Assembly: GCF_000422485.1 (NCBI RefSeq)
Contig: NZ_AULW01000015.1
Coordinates: 186,001 to 250,000 of the forward strand
Length of the DNA stretch: 64,000 nucleotides
DNA from: Paenibacillus pasadenensis DSM 19293
GTDB taxonomy: Bacteria > Bacillota > Bacilli > Paenibacillales > Paenibacillaceae
Direction of reading: 5' to 3'
A model generated the notes under the pieces. That model made no database searches. It had not been told where the DNA came from and saw nothing but the letters and a program-made list of their open reading frames with translations. Shown piece by piece: positions 16,703-29,654 of this stretch. A program made the translations under genes and the position numbers. Numbering within the stretch: the stretch's first letter is position 1; the number at the start of each line of letters is the position of its first letter.

Positions 16703-17653
16703 TCAGCCCCGAAGCAGCTCGGCGGACCGGTCCCGGTCCTTGCCCAGCTGCTCCACGAGCTCCGCCACGCCGGAGAACTTGCGCTCGGGCCGCAGGAAAT
16801 GAAGGAACTCGATGCGCACGCGCAGGCCGTACAGATCCCCCTCGAAGTCCAGCAGATGGGCTTCGAGGACAGGCACGATGCTCTCCTTGTTGAAGGTCGG
16901 CTTCATGCCGTGGTTCAGCACGGCGGGCAGCGTTTCCGCCGGATGGCCGTCCCGCTCCGGCAAATGGACGCGGACCGCGTAGACGCCGAGGCGCGGCACG
17001 ACATAAGCGGCGTCCTGCAGGACATTCGCGGTCGGAAAGCCGATCGTGCGCCCCCTCGCGTCTCCGTGGACGACGACGCCGCTCACGGCGTACGGGCGGC
17101 CGAGCAGCTCGGCGGCCAGCTCGACCTGCCCGTTTTCCAGCGCTTCGCGCACATAGGTGCTGCTCACCTTTTGCCCGTCGCGGCTGTAGGCCGGCATGAT
17201 CTCGACTCCGAAGCGGCCCGCTCCGAGCTCGCCGAGGCTGGTCGCGCTGCCTTCGCCGAAATGGCCGAAGCGGAAGTCGAAGCCGACGACCGCATGGCGG
17301 ACGCCGAGACGCAGCAGCACCTCGTCGACGAATACGCGCGGACTGATTTCGGCGAAGGCGGGCTCGAAGCGCATGACGTATGCCGCATCGACGCCGGCCT
17401 GCCGGAACAGCTCGAGCTTGTCCTCCAGCGGCGTCAGGCTGGCGGCATAGCCGCTGCCTCGCCCGAGCACCTCGCGAGGATGGGGATCGAACGTCATGAC
17501 GGCCGCTCGGATGCCGGCGGCGGAAGCATGGGCTACGGCCCGCTCGATGACCGAGAGATGGCCGAGATGCACGCCGTCGAAATGGCCGATCGCAAGCGCG
17601 CAAGGCTCATGGACCGCGACCTCCAGCGGATAGCTTACAACATGGATCTCCAT
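16703..17653 (-). CDS. ribF: Bifunctional riboflavin kinase / FAD synthetase
   Basis: A 316-aa enzyme converting riboflavin to FMN and FMN to FAD. The N-terminal nucleotidyltransferase domain has IGHFDGVHLGH (about 22-32) and the STYVREAL segment; the C-terminal riboflavin kinase domain has GRTIGFPTANV and the late LRxE-type region (LRVRIEFLHFLRPE). The ATG at 17653 with GGGAG is preferred over one six codons upstream. It is the last gene of the rimP-infB operon, 30 bp after truB. Confidence 0.95.
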   Translation of the reverse strand: MEIHVVSYPLEVAVHEPCALAIGHFDGVHLGHLSVIERAVAHASAAGIRAAVMTFDPHPREVLGRGSGYAASLTPLEDKLELFRQAGVDAAYVMRFEPAFAEISPRVFVDEVLLRLGVRHAVVGFDFRFGHFGEGSATSLGELGAGRFGVEIMPAYSRDGQKVSSTYVREALENGQVELAAELLGRPYAVSGVVVHGDARGRTIGFPTANVLQDAAYVVPRLGVYAVRVHLPERDGHPAETLPAVLNHGMKPTFNKESIVPVLEAHLLDFEGDLYGLRVRIEFLHFLRPERKFSGVAELVEQLGKDRDRSAELLRG

Positions 17654-17683
17654 TTGCTCTCCCACCTGCATTTCTCTTTAGGT

Positions 17684-18601
17684 TCAGACCTCTTCCGGAC
17701 GGGCGAACACCTTGACCGCCTTCAGCATGCCGTCCTCCGGCTCCGCTTCGAACAGGCCGGCGAACAGGCCGCTATGGCTGTAGAGCCGGATCATGCCGCC
17801 GGCTGGAGCCGTCCCGTCCAGCCAGTCGAGCGGAATCCGCCGGCCCTGCAGCGCCTGGCGCACGGCGGGAGTGGCCGCCGTGAGGGCGGGGATATGCGAG
17901 AGCGTGCGGTCGGCCGCCAGCAGCGGGCTGCCTTCCGCTCCATCCCGCTGCAGCGCCTCCAGCTGCTCCAGCGTGACGCAGTCCTCGCGGCGGAAGCCCG
18001 CGGACTCGGTCCGCGTCAGCTCCGCCATCGCCGCGGGCACGCCCAGCTTCTCGCCGATGTCGACGCAGAGCGTGCGGATATAGGTGCCTTTGGAGCAGAG
18101 CACGCGGAACCGGATGCGGGGATGGTCGAGGCTCAGGTCCGCCTCCAGCAGCTCCAGCTCGTGGATCGTCGCCTGGCGAGGCTTGCGCTCGACCGTCTTG
18201 CCCTCGCGGGCCAGCTCGTACAGCCGCTTGCCGTCGACCTTGACGGCGGAGTACATGGGCGGCAGCTGCCAGATGTCCCCGACGAACGAGAGGAGCGTCT
18301 CCAGGAGACGCTCCTCTCCGATTTCGACCGAATCGACCTGCGCGATCGTCTCGCCGGTCAGATCCTGCGTATCGGTCGCCACGCCGAATTGCAGCACCGC
18401 CTCGTATTCCTTGGGCAGCTCCTGCAAGTACTCGACGAAGCGCGTCGCCGGTCCGATGCAAAGCGGCAGCACGCCGGTCACCATCGGATCGAGGGTGCCG
18501 GCATGGCCGATGCGCTTCGTGCGAAGCAGCCGGCGGCATTTGGCTACGACGTCATGGGACGTCCAGCCGGCCGGCTTCCAGATCGGGAGGATTCCATTCA
18601 T
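17684..18601 (-). CDS. truB: tRNA pseudouridine-55 synthase TruB
   Basis: A 305-aa enzyme forming pseudouridine 55 in the T-loop of tRNAs. The catalytic Asp lies in HAGTLDPMVTGVL (about residues 33-45), the RNA-binding YEAVLQFG and GTYIRTLCVDIG follow, and a PUA-like domain forms the C-terminus. Its ATG overlaps the nrnA stop as ATGA, so the two are coupled. Confidence 0.96.
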   Translation of the reverse strand: MNGILPIWKPAGWTSHDVVAKCRRLLRTKRIGHAGTLDPMVTGVLPLCIGPATRFVEYLQELPKEYEAVLQFGVATDTQDLTGETIAQVDSVEIGEERLLETLLSFVGDIWQLPPMYSAVKVDGKRLYELAREGKTVERKPRQATIHELELLEADLSLDHPRIRFRVLCSKGTYIRTLCVDIGEKLGVPAAMAELTRTESAGFRREDCVTLEQLEALQRDGAEGSPLLAADRTLSHIPALTAATPAVRQALQGRRIPLDWLDGTAPAGGMIRLYSHSGLFAGLFEAEPEDGMLKAVKVFARPEEV

Positions 18602-19581
18602 CTCGGCTCCAGCGCCTCCCCGATGGCGGACAGAAGCGCCTCGATCTGAACGTCGTCCTCGAGACGGCAGCCGGCCGCGCGGATATGGCCGCCGCCGCCG
18701 AACGCCGAGGCGATCGCGGCGACGTCGAGCGTTCCGCCGGAGCGGAGGCTCGCCTTGACGCTGCCGTCGCGCAAGCCCTTCAACAGGACGCCTGCCTCCA
18801 CGCCTTCGACGTTGCGGGCGTAGTTCACGAGCCCTTCGAGATCCTCGGGCGCGGCGCCGATCTCCGCCATGTCCTCCGGCGTGATGAGCATCGAGCAGAC
18901 CCGGTCGTCGAACCGGAACTCCATCCGGTTGAGGCCCAGACGCAGCAGCTTGAGCTGCGGCAGCGTCATCGTCTCCAGCAGCCGATCCGCGATGCGGTAG
19001 CCGTCCGCGCCCGCCTCAAGCAGCCGCGCAGCGGTCTGCATGACGCGGGTATCGGTGTTGGAATAACGGAAGCCGCCCGTGTCGGTCAGCAAGCCCGTGT
19101 ACAGCAGCTCCGCCGCGGCCGCATCGAGCGCATGGCCGGATGCCGCGATCAGCTCGAACAGGATCTGCGCCGTCGCCGCCGCCTCCGGCACGATCAGATT
19201 GCAGACGCCGTAGGCGTCGTTCGTCGGATGATGGTCGATATTGAGCAGCTCGGCGCCTTCCGCGAACCGCTCGGACAGCTGGCCGATCCGCTTGAAATCG
19301 GCGCAGTCGACCGCTACGATCCGCTTGAAGCGGAGGTCGGGAGCGAGCGAGTCCAGGCTCAGGATCCGCTCGCTGCCGCTCAAAAAGCGAAGGCGATCCG
19401 GCACCGGATCCTGGTTCGCCAGCACGACGCGCTTGCCGAGCCGGTCTAGCAGCCAGGCGGCGGCGAGCGTCGAGCTGATCGCATCCCCGTCAGGCTGAAC
19501 ATGGGAGACGACTAAATAGTCGTCTCCCTCGTTCAGAAAACTCATTGCGGCTTCGAAGTCGCGGTGCATGCCGCCGCTCAT
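18598..19581 (-). CDS. nrnA: DHH-family nanoRNase / pAp phosphatase NrnA
   Basis: A 327-aa two-domain DHH-DHHA1 phosphoesterase that degrades short oligoribonucleotides and 3'-phosphoadenosine 5'-phosphate. Motifs are [30 protein letters not shown] and the C-terminal [11 protein letters not shown] that binds substrate. Its ATG overlaps the rbfA stop (ATGA) and its stop overlaps truB. The gene is part of the translation operon here; in B. subtilis nrnA lies elsewhere, whereas rbfA-nrnA-truB order is common in other Bacillota. Confidence 0.92.
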   Translation of the reverse strand: MSGGMHRDFEAAMSFLNEGDDYLVVSHVQPDGDAISSTLAAAWLLDRLGKRVVLANQDPVPDRLRFLSGSERILSLDSLAPDLRFKRIVAVDCADFKRIGQLSERFAEGAELLNIDHHPTNDAYGVCNLIVPEAAATAQILFELIAASGHALDAAAAELLYTGLLTDTGGFRYSNTDTRVMQTAARLLEAGADGYRIADRLLETMTLPQLKLLRLGLNRMEFRFDDRVCSMLITPEDMAEIGAAPEDLEGLVNYARNVEGVEAGVLLKGLRDGSVKASLRSGGTLDVAAIASAFGGGGHIRAAGCRLEDDVQIEALLSAIGEALEPR

Positions 19582-19934
19582 TCGCCGCCGTTCTCCCGGT
19601 TGATCTTCGTCAGAAGCGATTCGATCCGGCTGCCGTACTCGATGCTGCCGTCGAACTTGAACAGCAGCTCCGGCGTATGGCGAAGGCGGATCCGCTTGCC
19701 GAGCTCGGAGCGGATGAAGCCGGTTCCCCGCGCCAGAGCCTTGAGCGTCTCTTCCTTCTGATCGTCGTTCCCGAGCACGCTCAAGTAGACGCGCGCCTGG
19801 GACATATCGTTCGTGACGTCCACTCCGGTTACCGTAATGAAGCCGATGCGGGGATCTTTGAGCTCGGTCTGGATGATCTGGCTGAGCTCCTTCTTGATCT
19901 GCTCCCCGACGCGGCCGACACGGATTTTAGCCAT
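19578..19934 (-). CDS. rbfA: 30S ribosome-binding factor RbfA
   Basis: A 118-aa KH-like assembly factor needed for 16S rRNA 5'-end maturation. It has the family start [17 protein letters not shown], then [24 protein letters not shown] and [13 protein letters not shown]. It follows infB by 16 bp; ylxP, which lies between them in B. subtilis, is absent. The stop overlaps the nrnA start. Confidence 0.96.
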   Translation of the reverse strand: MAKIRVGRVGEQIKKELSQIIQTELKDPRIGFITVTGVDVTNDMSQARVYLSVLGNDDQKEETLKALARGTGFIRSELGKRIRLRHTPELLFKFDGSIEYGSRIESLLTKINRENGGE

Positions 19935-19950
19935 GATGGACCACCTCTTC

Positions 19951-22762
<2,812 letters not shown>

Positions 22763-22770
<8 letters not shown>

Positions 22771-23089
22771 TATTCTCCACCTCCGTATTCTGGCTCAAAT
22801 GACCCCGAATCATGTCGGCAAATCCCCGATCCGTTATGGCGACGACCACCCTCTCTTCCTTGCCGAGGGCATGCCCGAGCGTCTCGCGGGAAAAAGCTTC
22901 GGCCATAAATACGCCGTAGGACGAGCATTTGTCACGGTATTTCTTGCGGGTGTTGCCCGAAGCGTCGGCAGCCACAAGCACGAGCGCCGCCTTTCCCTGG
23001 CGCACGGTCCGCAGCACCGTATCGTCGCCGGTCACGACTTTGCCGGCGCGCATCGCCATGCCCAGGCTGGAGAGAGCCTTATTCGCCAT
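22763..23089 (-). CDS. ylxQ: L7Ae-family ribosomal protein-like YlxQ
   Basis: A 108-aa protein of the L7Ae/L30e/S12e fold, with the segments [20 protein letters not shown] and [16 protein letters not shown]. Members bind K-turn RNA; YlxQ is a non-essential relative in the nusA-infB operon. The chosen ATG has AGGAGG nine nt upstream; an ATG three codons earlier abuts that site. It overlaps ylxR by 11 bp and infB by 8 bp. Confidence 0.9.
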
Positions 23090-23396
23090 CCTCGTCATCC
23101 TCCTGCGCCTTGGCGGCGAGGAACTGCTCCTCGACGGAGATGAACTCGCGCTCCAGCTGGTCATAGATTTCCGGCGGCACCGCCTGCTTGAGCGCGCGGT
23201 CGAGCGCCTTGCTCTTCTTGGCGAGGCGGAAGTTCTCCGCCGTGCCCTTCAAATAGGCGCCGCGGCCGGATTTCTTGCCGGTCAGGTCGATGCTGATCTG
23301 GCCGTCCGGCGTGCGGACGACCCGAATCAGCTCTTTTTTCGGAAGCATCTCCTGGCTTGCGACGCATCGGCGCAGAGGGATCTTTCTCGGTCTCAT
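23079..23396 (-). CDS. ylxR: YlxR family RNA-binding protein (RNase P modulator)
   Basis: A 105-aa basic protein with the family signature [22 protein letters not shown] and GRGAYL. YlxR of B. subtilis (RnpM) binds RNase P RNA and modulates its activity; that function is taken from the family. It lies 22 bp after nusA and overlaps ylxQ. The acidic tail (EDDEDGE) is unremarkable. Confidence 0.92.
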   Translation of the reverse strand: MRPRKIPLRRCVASQEMLPKKELIRVVRTPDGQISIDLTGKKSGRGAYLKGTAENFRLAKKSKALDRALKQAVPPEIYDQLEREFISVEEQFLAAKAQEDDEDGE

Positions 23397-23418
23397 CGGC
23401 GAATTCCCTCCTTCCCGC

Positions 23419-24516
23419 TCAGTCGATCGTGACGGAGTCCTGGTGCATCGCGGCGCCTTGGGTCCGCTCGCGGCCGAACTCCTGCTCCGCCTGCGTCTCG
23501 CTCTTGATGTCGATCTTCCAGCCGGTCAGCTTCGCCGCGAGGCGCGCGTTCTGGCCTTTGATGCCGATCGCCAGCGACAGCTGGTAGTCCGGCACGATGA
23601 CGCGGGCCATCTTCTCCTGCTCGAAGACGATGACCTCCAGCACCTTGGACGGACTGAGCGCGTTGGCGACGTACTCCTCGACGCTGTCCGACCAGCGCAC
23701 GATGTCGATCTTCTCCCCTTTGAGCTCGGAGACGATCGTCTGCACGCGCATGCCCTTCTGGCCGACGCAAGAGCCGACGGGATCGACCTCGTCGTTGCGG
23801 GAGTGGACCGCGATCTTGGAGCGGAAGCCGGCCTCGCGCGCGACCGAGCGGATCTCGACGACGCCGTCGTAGATCTCCGGCACCTCGAGCTCGAACAGGC
23901 GCTTCAGCAGCCCCGGATGCGTACGCGATAGGATGATCTGCGGACCTTTTGTCGTGTTCTCCACCTTGGTGATGAACGACTTGACGCGATCGCCGTGCTT
24001 GAACTTGTCGGTCGGCATCAGCTCGGTCAGCGGCAGCACCGCCTCCACCTTGCCGAGATCGACGAACAAGTGGCGCGTATCTTGGCGCTGCACGATTCCG
24101 TTGACGATATCTTCTTCTTTATCGATATAAGCGTTATAAATCAGGCCGCGCTCGGCTTCGCGGATGCGCTGCGTAACGACCTGCTTGGCCGTCTGGGCGG
24201 CGATCCGTCCGAAGTCGCGGGGCGTAACCTCGATCTCGGCCACGTCGTCGAGCTGATAATGCGGATTGATTTCGCGCGAAGCCTCGACGCTGATTTCCAG
24301 GCGCGGATCGAGCACTTCTTCCACGACGTTCTTGCGCGCATAGACCTTGATCACGCCGGTATGGCGGTTGATGTCCACGCGCACGTTCTGAGCGGTGTTG
24401 AAGTTGCGCTTGTAGCTGGAGATGAGCGCCGCTTCGATCGCTTCCAGAAGCACGTCCTTGGCGATTCCCTTCTCGCGCTCGATCTCGTTCAGCGCTTCAA
24501 TAAAATCCATACTCAT
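23419..24516 (-). CDS. nusA: Transcription elongation/termination factor NusA
   Basis: A 365-aa RNA polymerase-binding factor, of the short Bacillus type. The N-terminal domain begins [17 protein letters not shown], then S1 (about 135-200), KH1 with [12 protein letters not shown] (about 245) and KH2 with [12 protein letters not shown] (about 310). No C-terminal acidic repeats are present, as in other Bacillota. I use the first ATG of MSM at 24516; AAGGGGG lies 12 nt upstream. It follows rimP by 26 bp. Confidence 0.95.
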   Translation of the reverse strand: MSMDFIEALNEIEREKGIAKDVLLEAIEAALISSYKRNFNTAQNVRVDINRHTGVIKVYARKNVVEEVLDPRLEISVEASREINPHYQLDDVAEIEVTPRDFGRIAAQTAKQVVTQRIREAERGLIYNAYIDKEEDIVNGIVQRQDTRHLFVDLGKVEAVLPLTELMPTDKFKHGDRVKSFITKVENTTKGPQIILSRTHPGLLKRLFELEVPEIYDGVVEIRSVAREAGFRSKIAVHSRNDEVDPVGSCVGQKGMRVQTIVSELKGEKIDIVRWSDSVEEYVANALSPSKVLEVIVFEQEKMARVIVPDYQLSLAIGIKGQNARLAAKLTGWKIDIKSETQAEQEFGRERTQGAAMHQDSVTID

Positions 24517-24542
24517 GAAACTGTCAATCCCCCTTTCGCGAA

Positions 24543-25004
24543 TTAGAAAACGATAGCCAGCCGGGCGCTGGCCACCTTGGCATATGGAATCGAGTAGCTC
24601 TTGCGTCCGACCTGGACGGAGACGGTCTCTCCGTCGAAGGCGAGCAGCGGACCCTCGAATTCTTTCAATCCGTCGACCGGCTCGTACGTCGTGACGCACA
24701 CCTGCTTGCCGACCGCCTTGCTGATATCCTCAGGCTTCTTGAGCGGACGCTCCGCTCCCGGAGAAGAGACCTCCAGAAAATAAGCGTCTGTGACGGGATC
24801 GTTCTCGTCCAGGCGCTCGCTCAGGTATTCGCTGATTCGGCCGCATTCGTCGATGTCGATTCCGCCGTCCTTGTCGACGAATACGCGGAGGAACCAATGG
24901 CTGCCTTCCTTGACATAGTCAATGTCGACAAGCTCGAAGCCGTTTTCGGTAAGAAAGGGCGTGATCATCTCTTCGACGACCGCCTTGATTCGGGATGTGC
25001 TCAA
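24543..25004 (-). CDS. rimP: Ribosome maturation factor RimP
   Basis: A 153-aa 30S assembly factor with the motifs [29 protein letters not shown] and [14 protein letters not shown]. The start is TTG at 25004 ([12 protein letters not shown] in the frame), ten nt after AGGGGG; the frame stays open far upstream through the leader and into polC, but that part has no homology. It is the first gene of the operon; a leader of about 100 nt with a hairpin separates it from the promoter. Confidence 0.92.
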   Translation of the reverse strand: MSTSRIKAVVEEMITPFLTENGFELVDIDYVKEGSHWFLRVFVDKDGGIDIDECGRISEYLSERLDENDPVTDAYFLEVSSPGAERPLKKPEDISKAVGKQVCVTTYEPVDGLKEFEGPLLAFDGETVSVQVGRKSYSIPYAKVASARLAIVF

Positions 25005-25052
25005 CTCCGATAGACCCCCTGATCCAAACGTAAAAAGTAGTGGACAAAACGT

Positions 25053-25076
25053 GAAGAGTGGGTTTCCCCACTCTTC
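25053..25076 (-). promoter_or_regulatory. GAAA-capped hairpin in the rimP leader
   Basis: A perfect 10-bp stem (25053-25062 with 25067-25076) capped on the RNA strand by a GAAA tetraloop lies about 28 nt after the predicted start site and 49 nt before rimP. ACGTTTTG follows, a short T-run that would make only a weak terminator. It may be an attenuator, a NusA-responsive site or an mRNA stabiliser, and could also help end polC transcripts. Confidence 0.7.
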
Positions 25077-25110
25077 AGAAAGTACATCTATCCTCATGAT
25101 TACCAAAAAA

Positions 25111-25139
25111 ATTATACCATAACCCCAGATGACTGACAA
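25111..25139 (-). promoter_or_regulatory. Sigma-A promoter of the rimP-nusA-infB operon
   Basis: On the minus strand TTGTCA (25139-25134), 17 nt, TATAAT (25116-25111), with an extended TGG before the -10. This is a near-consensus sigma-A promoter placed 44 bp after the polC stop codon. No terminator separates polC from it, so readthrough from polC is possible too. Confidence 0.88.
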
Positions 25140-25182
25140 GAATTGTTTTCCTCTAAAGCGATGGAGACAACCGGCGCCAGCG

Positions 25183-28100
25183 CTAGAAAAGCGACAGCTG
25201 GTTGGACTCCGGAAGGCCGCGGAAGCAGCCCATTCCGCCCAGCACCTCGACGATCGTCTTGGTCGCCTTGGAGCGCTGCTGGAAGTCTTCGACCGAGAGG
25301 AACTCTCCGCCGTCGCGAGAGGCGGCGATGTTGCGCGCGGCATTTTCGCCGATGCCGGCGATCGCCGCGAACGGCGGAATGAGGCTGTCGCCTTCGATCG
25401 TCCAGCGCGTCGCCTCCGAGCGGTACAGGTCGATCGGCTTGAACGAGAAGCCGCGCGCCGTCATTTCGAGCGCCATCTCCAGGATGGAGATCGACGCCTT
25501 CTCCTTCGGCGAGGCGGCGAAGGCCTTCTGCTCGATTTCCACGAGCCGCTTCAAGATCGCGTCGTAGCCTTGGCAGAGCAGCTCCAGGTCGAAGTCCTCC
25601 GCCCGCACGGTGAAGTAGGTCGCATAGTAGGCGATCGGATGGTAGAGCTTGAAGAACGCGGTGCGCACGGCCGAGATGACGTAGGCGGCGGCATGGGCTT
25701 TCGGGAACATGTACTCGATGCGGAGGCAGGAGTCGATGTACCACTGAGGCACCTTGCAGCGCTTCATCTCCTCGATCCATTCCGGCGTAAGTCCCTTGCC
25801 CTTCCGCACGCTCTCGGTGATCTTGAACGCGAGGCCCGCGTCCATGCCGGCCTTGTAGATCAGATAAAGCATGATCTCGTCGCGGCAGCCGATGACGGTC
25901 TTGATCGTGCAGGTGCCTTTTTTAATGAGCTCCTGCGCGTTGCCGAGCCAGACGCCCGTTCCGTGCGACAGCCCCGATATTTGCAGCAGGTCGGCGAACG
26001 AGCTCGGCTGCGTCTCCTCGAGCATCTGGCGGACGAACTTCGTGCCCATCTCCGGCACGCCGTACGTCGCGACGCTCGAGCGGATCTGCTGCGGCGTCAC
26101 GCCGAGCGCCGTCGTCGAATTGAAGAGGCTCATCACCTTCGGATCGTTCATCGGGATCGTCGTCGGGTCGATGCCGGTCAGATCCTGGAGCATGCGCATC
26201 ATCGTCGGATCGTCGTGGCCGAGAATGTCGAGCTTGAGCAGGTTGGCGTCGAAGGCGTGGTAGTCGAAGTGGGTCGTCATCCAATCCGCGCTCGTATCGT
26301 CGGCCGGATACTGCACCGGCGTGATGTCCTCGACTTCGATGTAGTCGGGCACGACGACGATGCCGCCGGGATGCTGGCCCGTGCTCCGCTTGACGCCGGT
26401 GCAGCCCGATGCGAGGCGGCTGAGCTCCGCTCCCCGCCATTTGCGCCCCTTCTCTTCTTCATATTTCTTGGCGAAGCCGAACGCCGTCTTTTCCGCGACC
26501 GTGCCGATCGTGCCCGCACGGAACACCGCCTTCTCGCCGAACAGCACCTTCGTATAGTTATGGGCGATCGGCTGGTATTCGCCCGAGAAGTTGAGGTCGA
26601 TATCGGGAACCTTGTCGCCCTTGAAGCCGAGGAACGTCTCGAACGGGATGTCCTGGCCTTCGCCGCGCATCATCGCTCCGCACTTGGGACAGGCCTTGTC
26701 CGGCAGGTTGAAGCCCGAGGAGACGCTGCCGTCGAGAATCCAGTCGCTGTGGCAGCAGCCGTCCGTCTTGCACAAATAATGCGGCGGCAGCGGATTGACC
26801 TCGGAAATGCCGAGGAAGGTCGCCACGACGGAGCTGCCGACCGAGCCGCGGGATCCGACCAGGTAGCCGTCCTCGTTGGATTTCTTGACGAGACGCTCCG
26901 AGATGAGATAGTTCGCCGAGAAGCCGTACTTGATGATCGGCACGAGCTCCTTCTCCAGCCGGTCGATGACGACCTGCGGCAGCTCCTCGCCGTACATGCG
27001 CCGAGCCGTCGCGTAGCAGGTGTCGCGGATCTCGTCGTCGGCCCCCTCGATGATCGGCGTATACAGCTTGTCCGGGAACATCTCGTACGTCTCGAAGCGC
27101 TCGGCGAGCTCCACCGTATTCGTCACGACGACGCGATAGGCGAGCTCTTCGCCGAGGAAGCGGAATTCCTGGAGCATCTCGTCCGTCGTGCGGAAATGCG
27201 CGTCCGGCTTGCGCTGGTCCTTGAGCGGGCTGAAGCCGGTAATGCCCATGATCGTGATCTCGCGGTACATCTTGTCGCGCGGATGCAGGTAATGCACGTT
27301 GCCGGTGGCGATGACCGGCTTGCCGAGCTTGTCGCCGATGCGGCAGATCTTGCGCATCGCCTCCTCGATCTCGGCGCGGCTGCCGACGAGTCCCTTGTCG
27401 ACGAGATGCATGTAGAAGTCGACCGGCTGGATTTCCAGCACGTCGTAGAATTCGGCGACATCTTCCGCTTCTTCGACCGTCTTGTTGAGCACAGCCTCGA
27501 AAAACTCGCCCTTCTCGCAGCCGGAGATGACGAGCAGCCCTTCCCGCATCTCCTTGAGCTTGCTCTTGGGAATGCAGGCGACCCGCTTGAAATGCTTCGT
27601 ATGCGAGAGCGAGATCAGCTTGAACAGGTTCTTCTTGCCGACCGCGTTCAGCGCGTAGATGTTGCAGTGGAACGGCCGCGAGTTGGACAGGTCCATGCCG
27701 ACATAATCGTTGAGCTGATGCAGCCCCGTAATGCTGCGCTCGGCCGCGTCGCCGATCAGGCCGTACAGCACGCCGGCGAGCGCCACCGAGTCGTCGACGG
27801 CGCGGTGATGGCTTTCGAGCGAGACCTTGTATTTGTCCGACAGCGTGTTCAGCCGGTGGTTCTTCATCGTCGGGTGAAGGAAGCGCGCCAGCTCCAGCGT
27901 ATCGAGCACCGGATTGGACAGCTCCGGGATGCCGATCTCCTTGCAGGCCGCCTGGATGAAGCCCATGTCGAAGCGGGCGTTGTGCGCGACGAGCACGCTG
28001 TCGCCTACGAACTCGGCGAATTCCTTGAGTTTTGGAGCGAGCTCCGGCGCGCCGCGCACCATGTCGTCCGTAATGTTCGTCAGCTGCTGGATGTGGTACG

Positions 28101-29487
28101 GAATCTTTTCGTGCGGATCGATGAACGTGGCGAAGCGGCCGATCTCATGCCCGTCCTTGTATTTGACGCCGGCGAGCTCGATGATTTTGCAGGCCGTGAT
28201 CGAAAGTCCCGTCGTCTCGATGTCGAACACGACATACGTCGCATCCTTGAGCGATTCCTCGCGCGGATTCAGCACCATCGGCACGGCGTCGTTGACGACG
28301 TTCGCCTCGACGCCGAACAGCACCTTCACGCCGTTCTTCTTGCCGTGCTTGAACGCGTCGGGAAAACATTGCACGTTGCCGTGGTCGGTGACGGCGATCG
28401 CGCCGTGGCCCCATTTGGCGGCAGTCTTGATATACGCGTCGACCGGCGTGACGGCGTCCATCGTGCTCATCGTCGTGTGCAGATGAAACTCGACCCGCTT
28501 GACCTCCGCCGTATCGGTCCGCTCCTTGGGCGGCAGCACCTCGTGCAGGTCGTTCGGCATCATGACCAGCTCCGGCTCCTGCATGAACCGGTCGTATTCG
28601 ACGCGGCCGCGAGCCTTGATCCACTTGCCGTTGGCCAGCTTGGACAGCACCTTGACGTCTTCCTTCGTCTTGGCGAACATCTTCATCGCCATCGAGTCGG
28701 TGAAGTCGGTGACGTTGAACGTGAACAGCGTGCTGCCGTTGCGCAGCTCCTTGACGTCGAGCCCGAACACCGTGCCTTGCACGGCGATCTTCTTTTCTTC
28801 CTCGACGATGTTCATCATCGGCACCGGCTCGTCGCGGATGTCGTAGCCGACCGCGAGCTTGACGTCGCCGTCCTCCGGCTCCGGCACCGCCTCGGAGGCG
28901 ACGCTCGTCATGATCTGCTGCACCTGCTCGCTGTTTTCCTGGACGACGCGCTTCTCGAACTGCTCGTACAGCTCGCGCGAGCTTTCGCCTGCGGCGAGCT
29001 TCACCCGCAGCGTGCGGCGGAAGCGCTCTTCGTAGAAGGCTACGATCGCCTCGTCGATCTTCTTGCGCTTCGCCAGCTCGAGACCGGCCCGGTCCATCAG
29101 CATGATCTGCAGCACGCCGCCGCTTGCCGAAGGCGCGGCCTTGGCCAGCCAGCCGTTGACCGACGCCATTTCCCGCTGCGCCCACTCGACGAACAGCGGC
29201 CAATATTCCAGAGCCAGCTCGTCCGTGGAGATCGAATCATCATAAGTAAAGCAAAAGGTGACGTCCGCCAGATGGCTGAACTTCTGCTTGATCGTCTGGC
29301 AGAACACCTTGTAATAGTCCCGTTTCACGAGCAGACTTTTGGCGATGCAGAACGTCCACTCGCGGTTGCTCGGGCTGACCAGCACCTTCTCGATATGGCC
29401 ATCCTGAAAATGGGCTCCGATCAGGTCCGGCGCCAGCTCCGCCTGCTTCATCAACAGCTCGAAGCGCTGTCGCTTTGCCTCGCTCAT
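25183..29487 (-). CDS. polC: DNA polymerase III subunit alpha, PolC type
   Basis: A 1434-aa replicative polymerase of low-GC Gram-positive type; the B. subtilis enzyme is 1437 aa. N-terminal and OB-fold regions (1-330) precede the PHP domain ([11 protein letters not shown] near 333), which is split by a 3'-5' exonuclease with FDIETTG near 422. The core has a Cys-rich zinc region ([11 protein letters not shown] ... CPKCG, about 906-935) and the catalytic PDIDLNFS near 958. The ATG at 29487 has GGGAGGGA; the frame continues 13 codons further. It lies between the proS terminator and the rimP promoter and has its own -10. Confidence 0.97.
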   Translation of the reverse strand: MSEAKRQRFELLMKQAELAPDLIGAHFQDGHIEKVLVSPSNREWTFCIAKSLLVKRDYYKVFCQTIKQKFSHLADVTFCFTYDDSISTDELALEYWPLFVEWAQREMASVNGWLAKAAPSASGGVLQIMLMDRAGLELAKRKKIDEAIVAFYEERFRRTLRVKLAAGESSRELYEQFEKRVVQENSEQVQQIMTSVASEAVPEPEDGDVKLAVGYDIRDEPVPMMNIVEEEKKIAVQGTVFGLDVKELRNGSTLFTFNVTDFTDSMAMKMFAKTKEDVKVLSKLANGKWIKARGRVEYDRFMQEPELVMMPNDLHEVLPPKERTDTAEVKRVEFHLHTTMSTMDAVTPVDAYIKTAAKWGHGAIAVTDHGNVQCFPDAFKHGKKNGVKVLFGVEANVVNDAVPMVLNPREESLKDATYVVFDIETTGLSITACKIIELAGVKYKDGHEIGRFATFIDPHEKIPYHIQQLTNITDDMVRGAPELAPKLKEFAEFVGDSVLVAHNARFDMGFIQAACKEIGIPELSNPVLDTLELARFLHPTMKNHRLNTLSDKYKVSLESHHRAVDDSVALAGVLYGLIGDAAERSITGLHQLNDYVGMDLSNSRPFHCNIYALNAVGKKNLFKLISLSHTKHFKRVACIPKSKLKEMREGLLVISGCEKGEFFEAVLNKTVEEAEDVAEFYDVLEIQPVDFYMHLVDKGLVGSRAEIEEAMRKICRIGDKLGKPVIATGNVHYLHPRDKMYREITIMGITGFSPLKDQRKPDAHFRTTDEMLQEFRFLGEELAYRVVVTNTVELAERFETYEMFPDKLYTPIIEGADDEIRDTCYATARRMYGEELPQVVIDRLEKELVPIIKYGFSANYLISERLVKKSNEDGYLVGSRGSVGSSVVATFLGISEVNPLPPHYLCKTDGCCHSDWILDGSVSSGFNLPDKACPKCGAMMRGEGQDIPFETFLGFKGDKVPDIDLNFSGEYQPIAHNYTKVLFGEKAVFRAGTIGTVAEKTAFGFAKKYEEEKGRKWRGAELSRLASGCTGVKRSTGQHPGGIVVVPDYIEVEDITPVQYPADDTSADWMTTHFDYHAFDANLLKLDILGHDDPTMMRMLQDLTGIDPTTIPMNDPKVMSLFNSTTALGVTPQQIRSSVATYGVPEMGTKFVRQMLEETQPSSFADLLQISGLSHGTGVWLGNAQELIKKGTCTIKTVIGCRDEIMLYLIYKAGMDAGLAFKITESVRKGKGLTPEWIEEMKRCKVPQWYIDSCLRIEYMFPKAHAAAYVISAVRTAFFKLYHPIAYYATYFTVRAEDFDLELLCQGYDAILKRLVEIEQKAFAASPKEKASISILEMALEMTARGFSFKPIDLYRSEATRWTIEGDSLIPPFAAIAGIGENAARNIAASRDGGEFLSVEDFQQRSKATKTIVEVLGGMGCFRGLPESNQLSLF

Positions 29488-29535
29488 ATGTTCCCTCCCT
29501 GCTTGAAGACCGTCCGATTCCAGCAATCAGACTCT

Positions 29536-29541
29536 ATTATA
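29536..29541 (-). promoter_or_regulatory. Probable promoter -10 of polC
   Basis: A consensus TATAAT on the minus strand, about 50 nt before the polC ATG and after the proS terminator. The sequence 17 nt upstream (TGTCTT) is a poor -35, so strength is uncertain. Confidence 0.55.
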
Positions 29542-29601
29542 CCGTCGAAAAATGGAGAAAGACATAGAAAGTTGCCGCCCTCGCCGCGGCAGCCGCTCTC
29601 C

Positions 29602-29640
29602 AAAAAAACAAAGCCAAGCCCCTGGCGGGACTTGGCCTTG
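29602..29640 (-). terminator. Rho-independent terminator after proS
   Basis: On the minus strand AAGGCCAAG pairs with CTTGGCTTTG through a GC-rich, imperfect stem, followed by seven T. It lies 15 nt after the proS stop. Confidence 0.85.
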
Positions 29641-29654
29641 AACAAGCCTGGATA

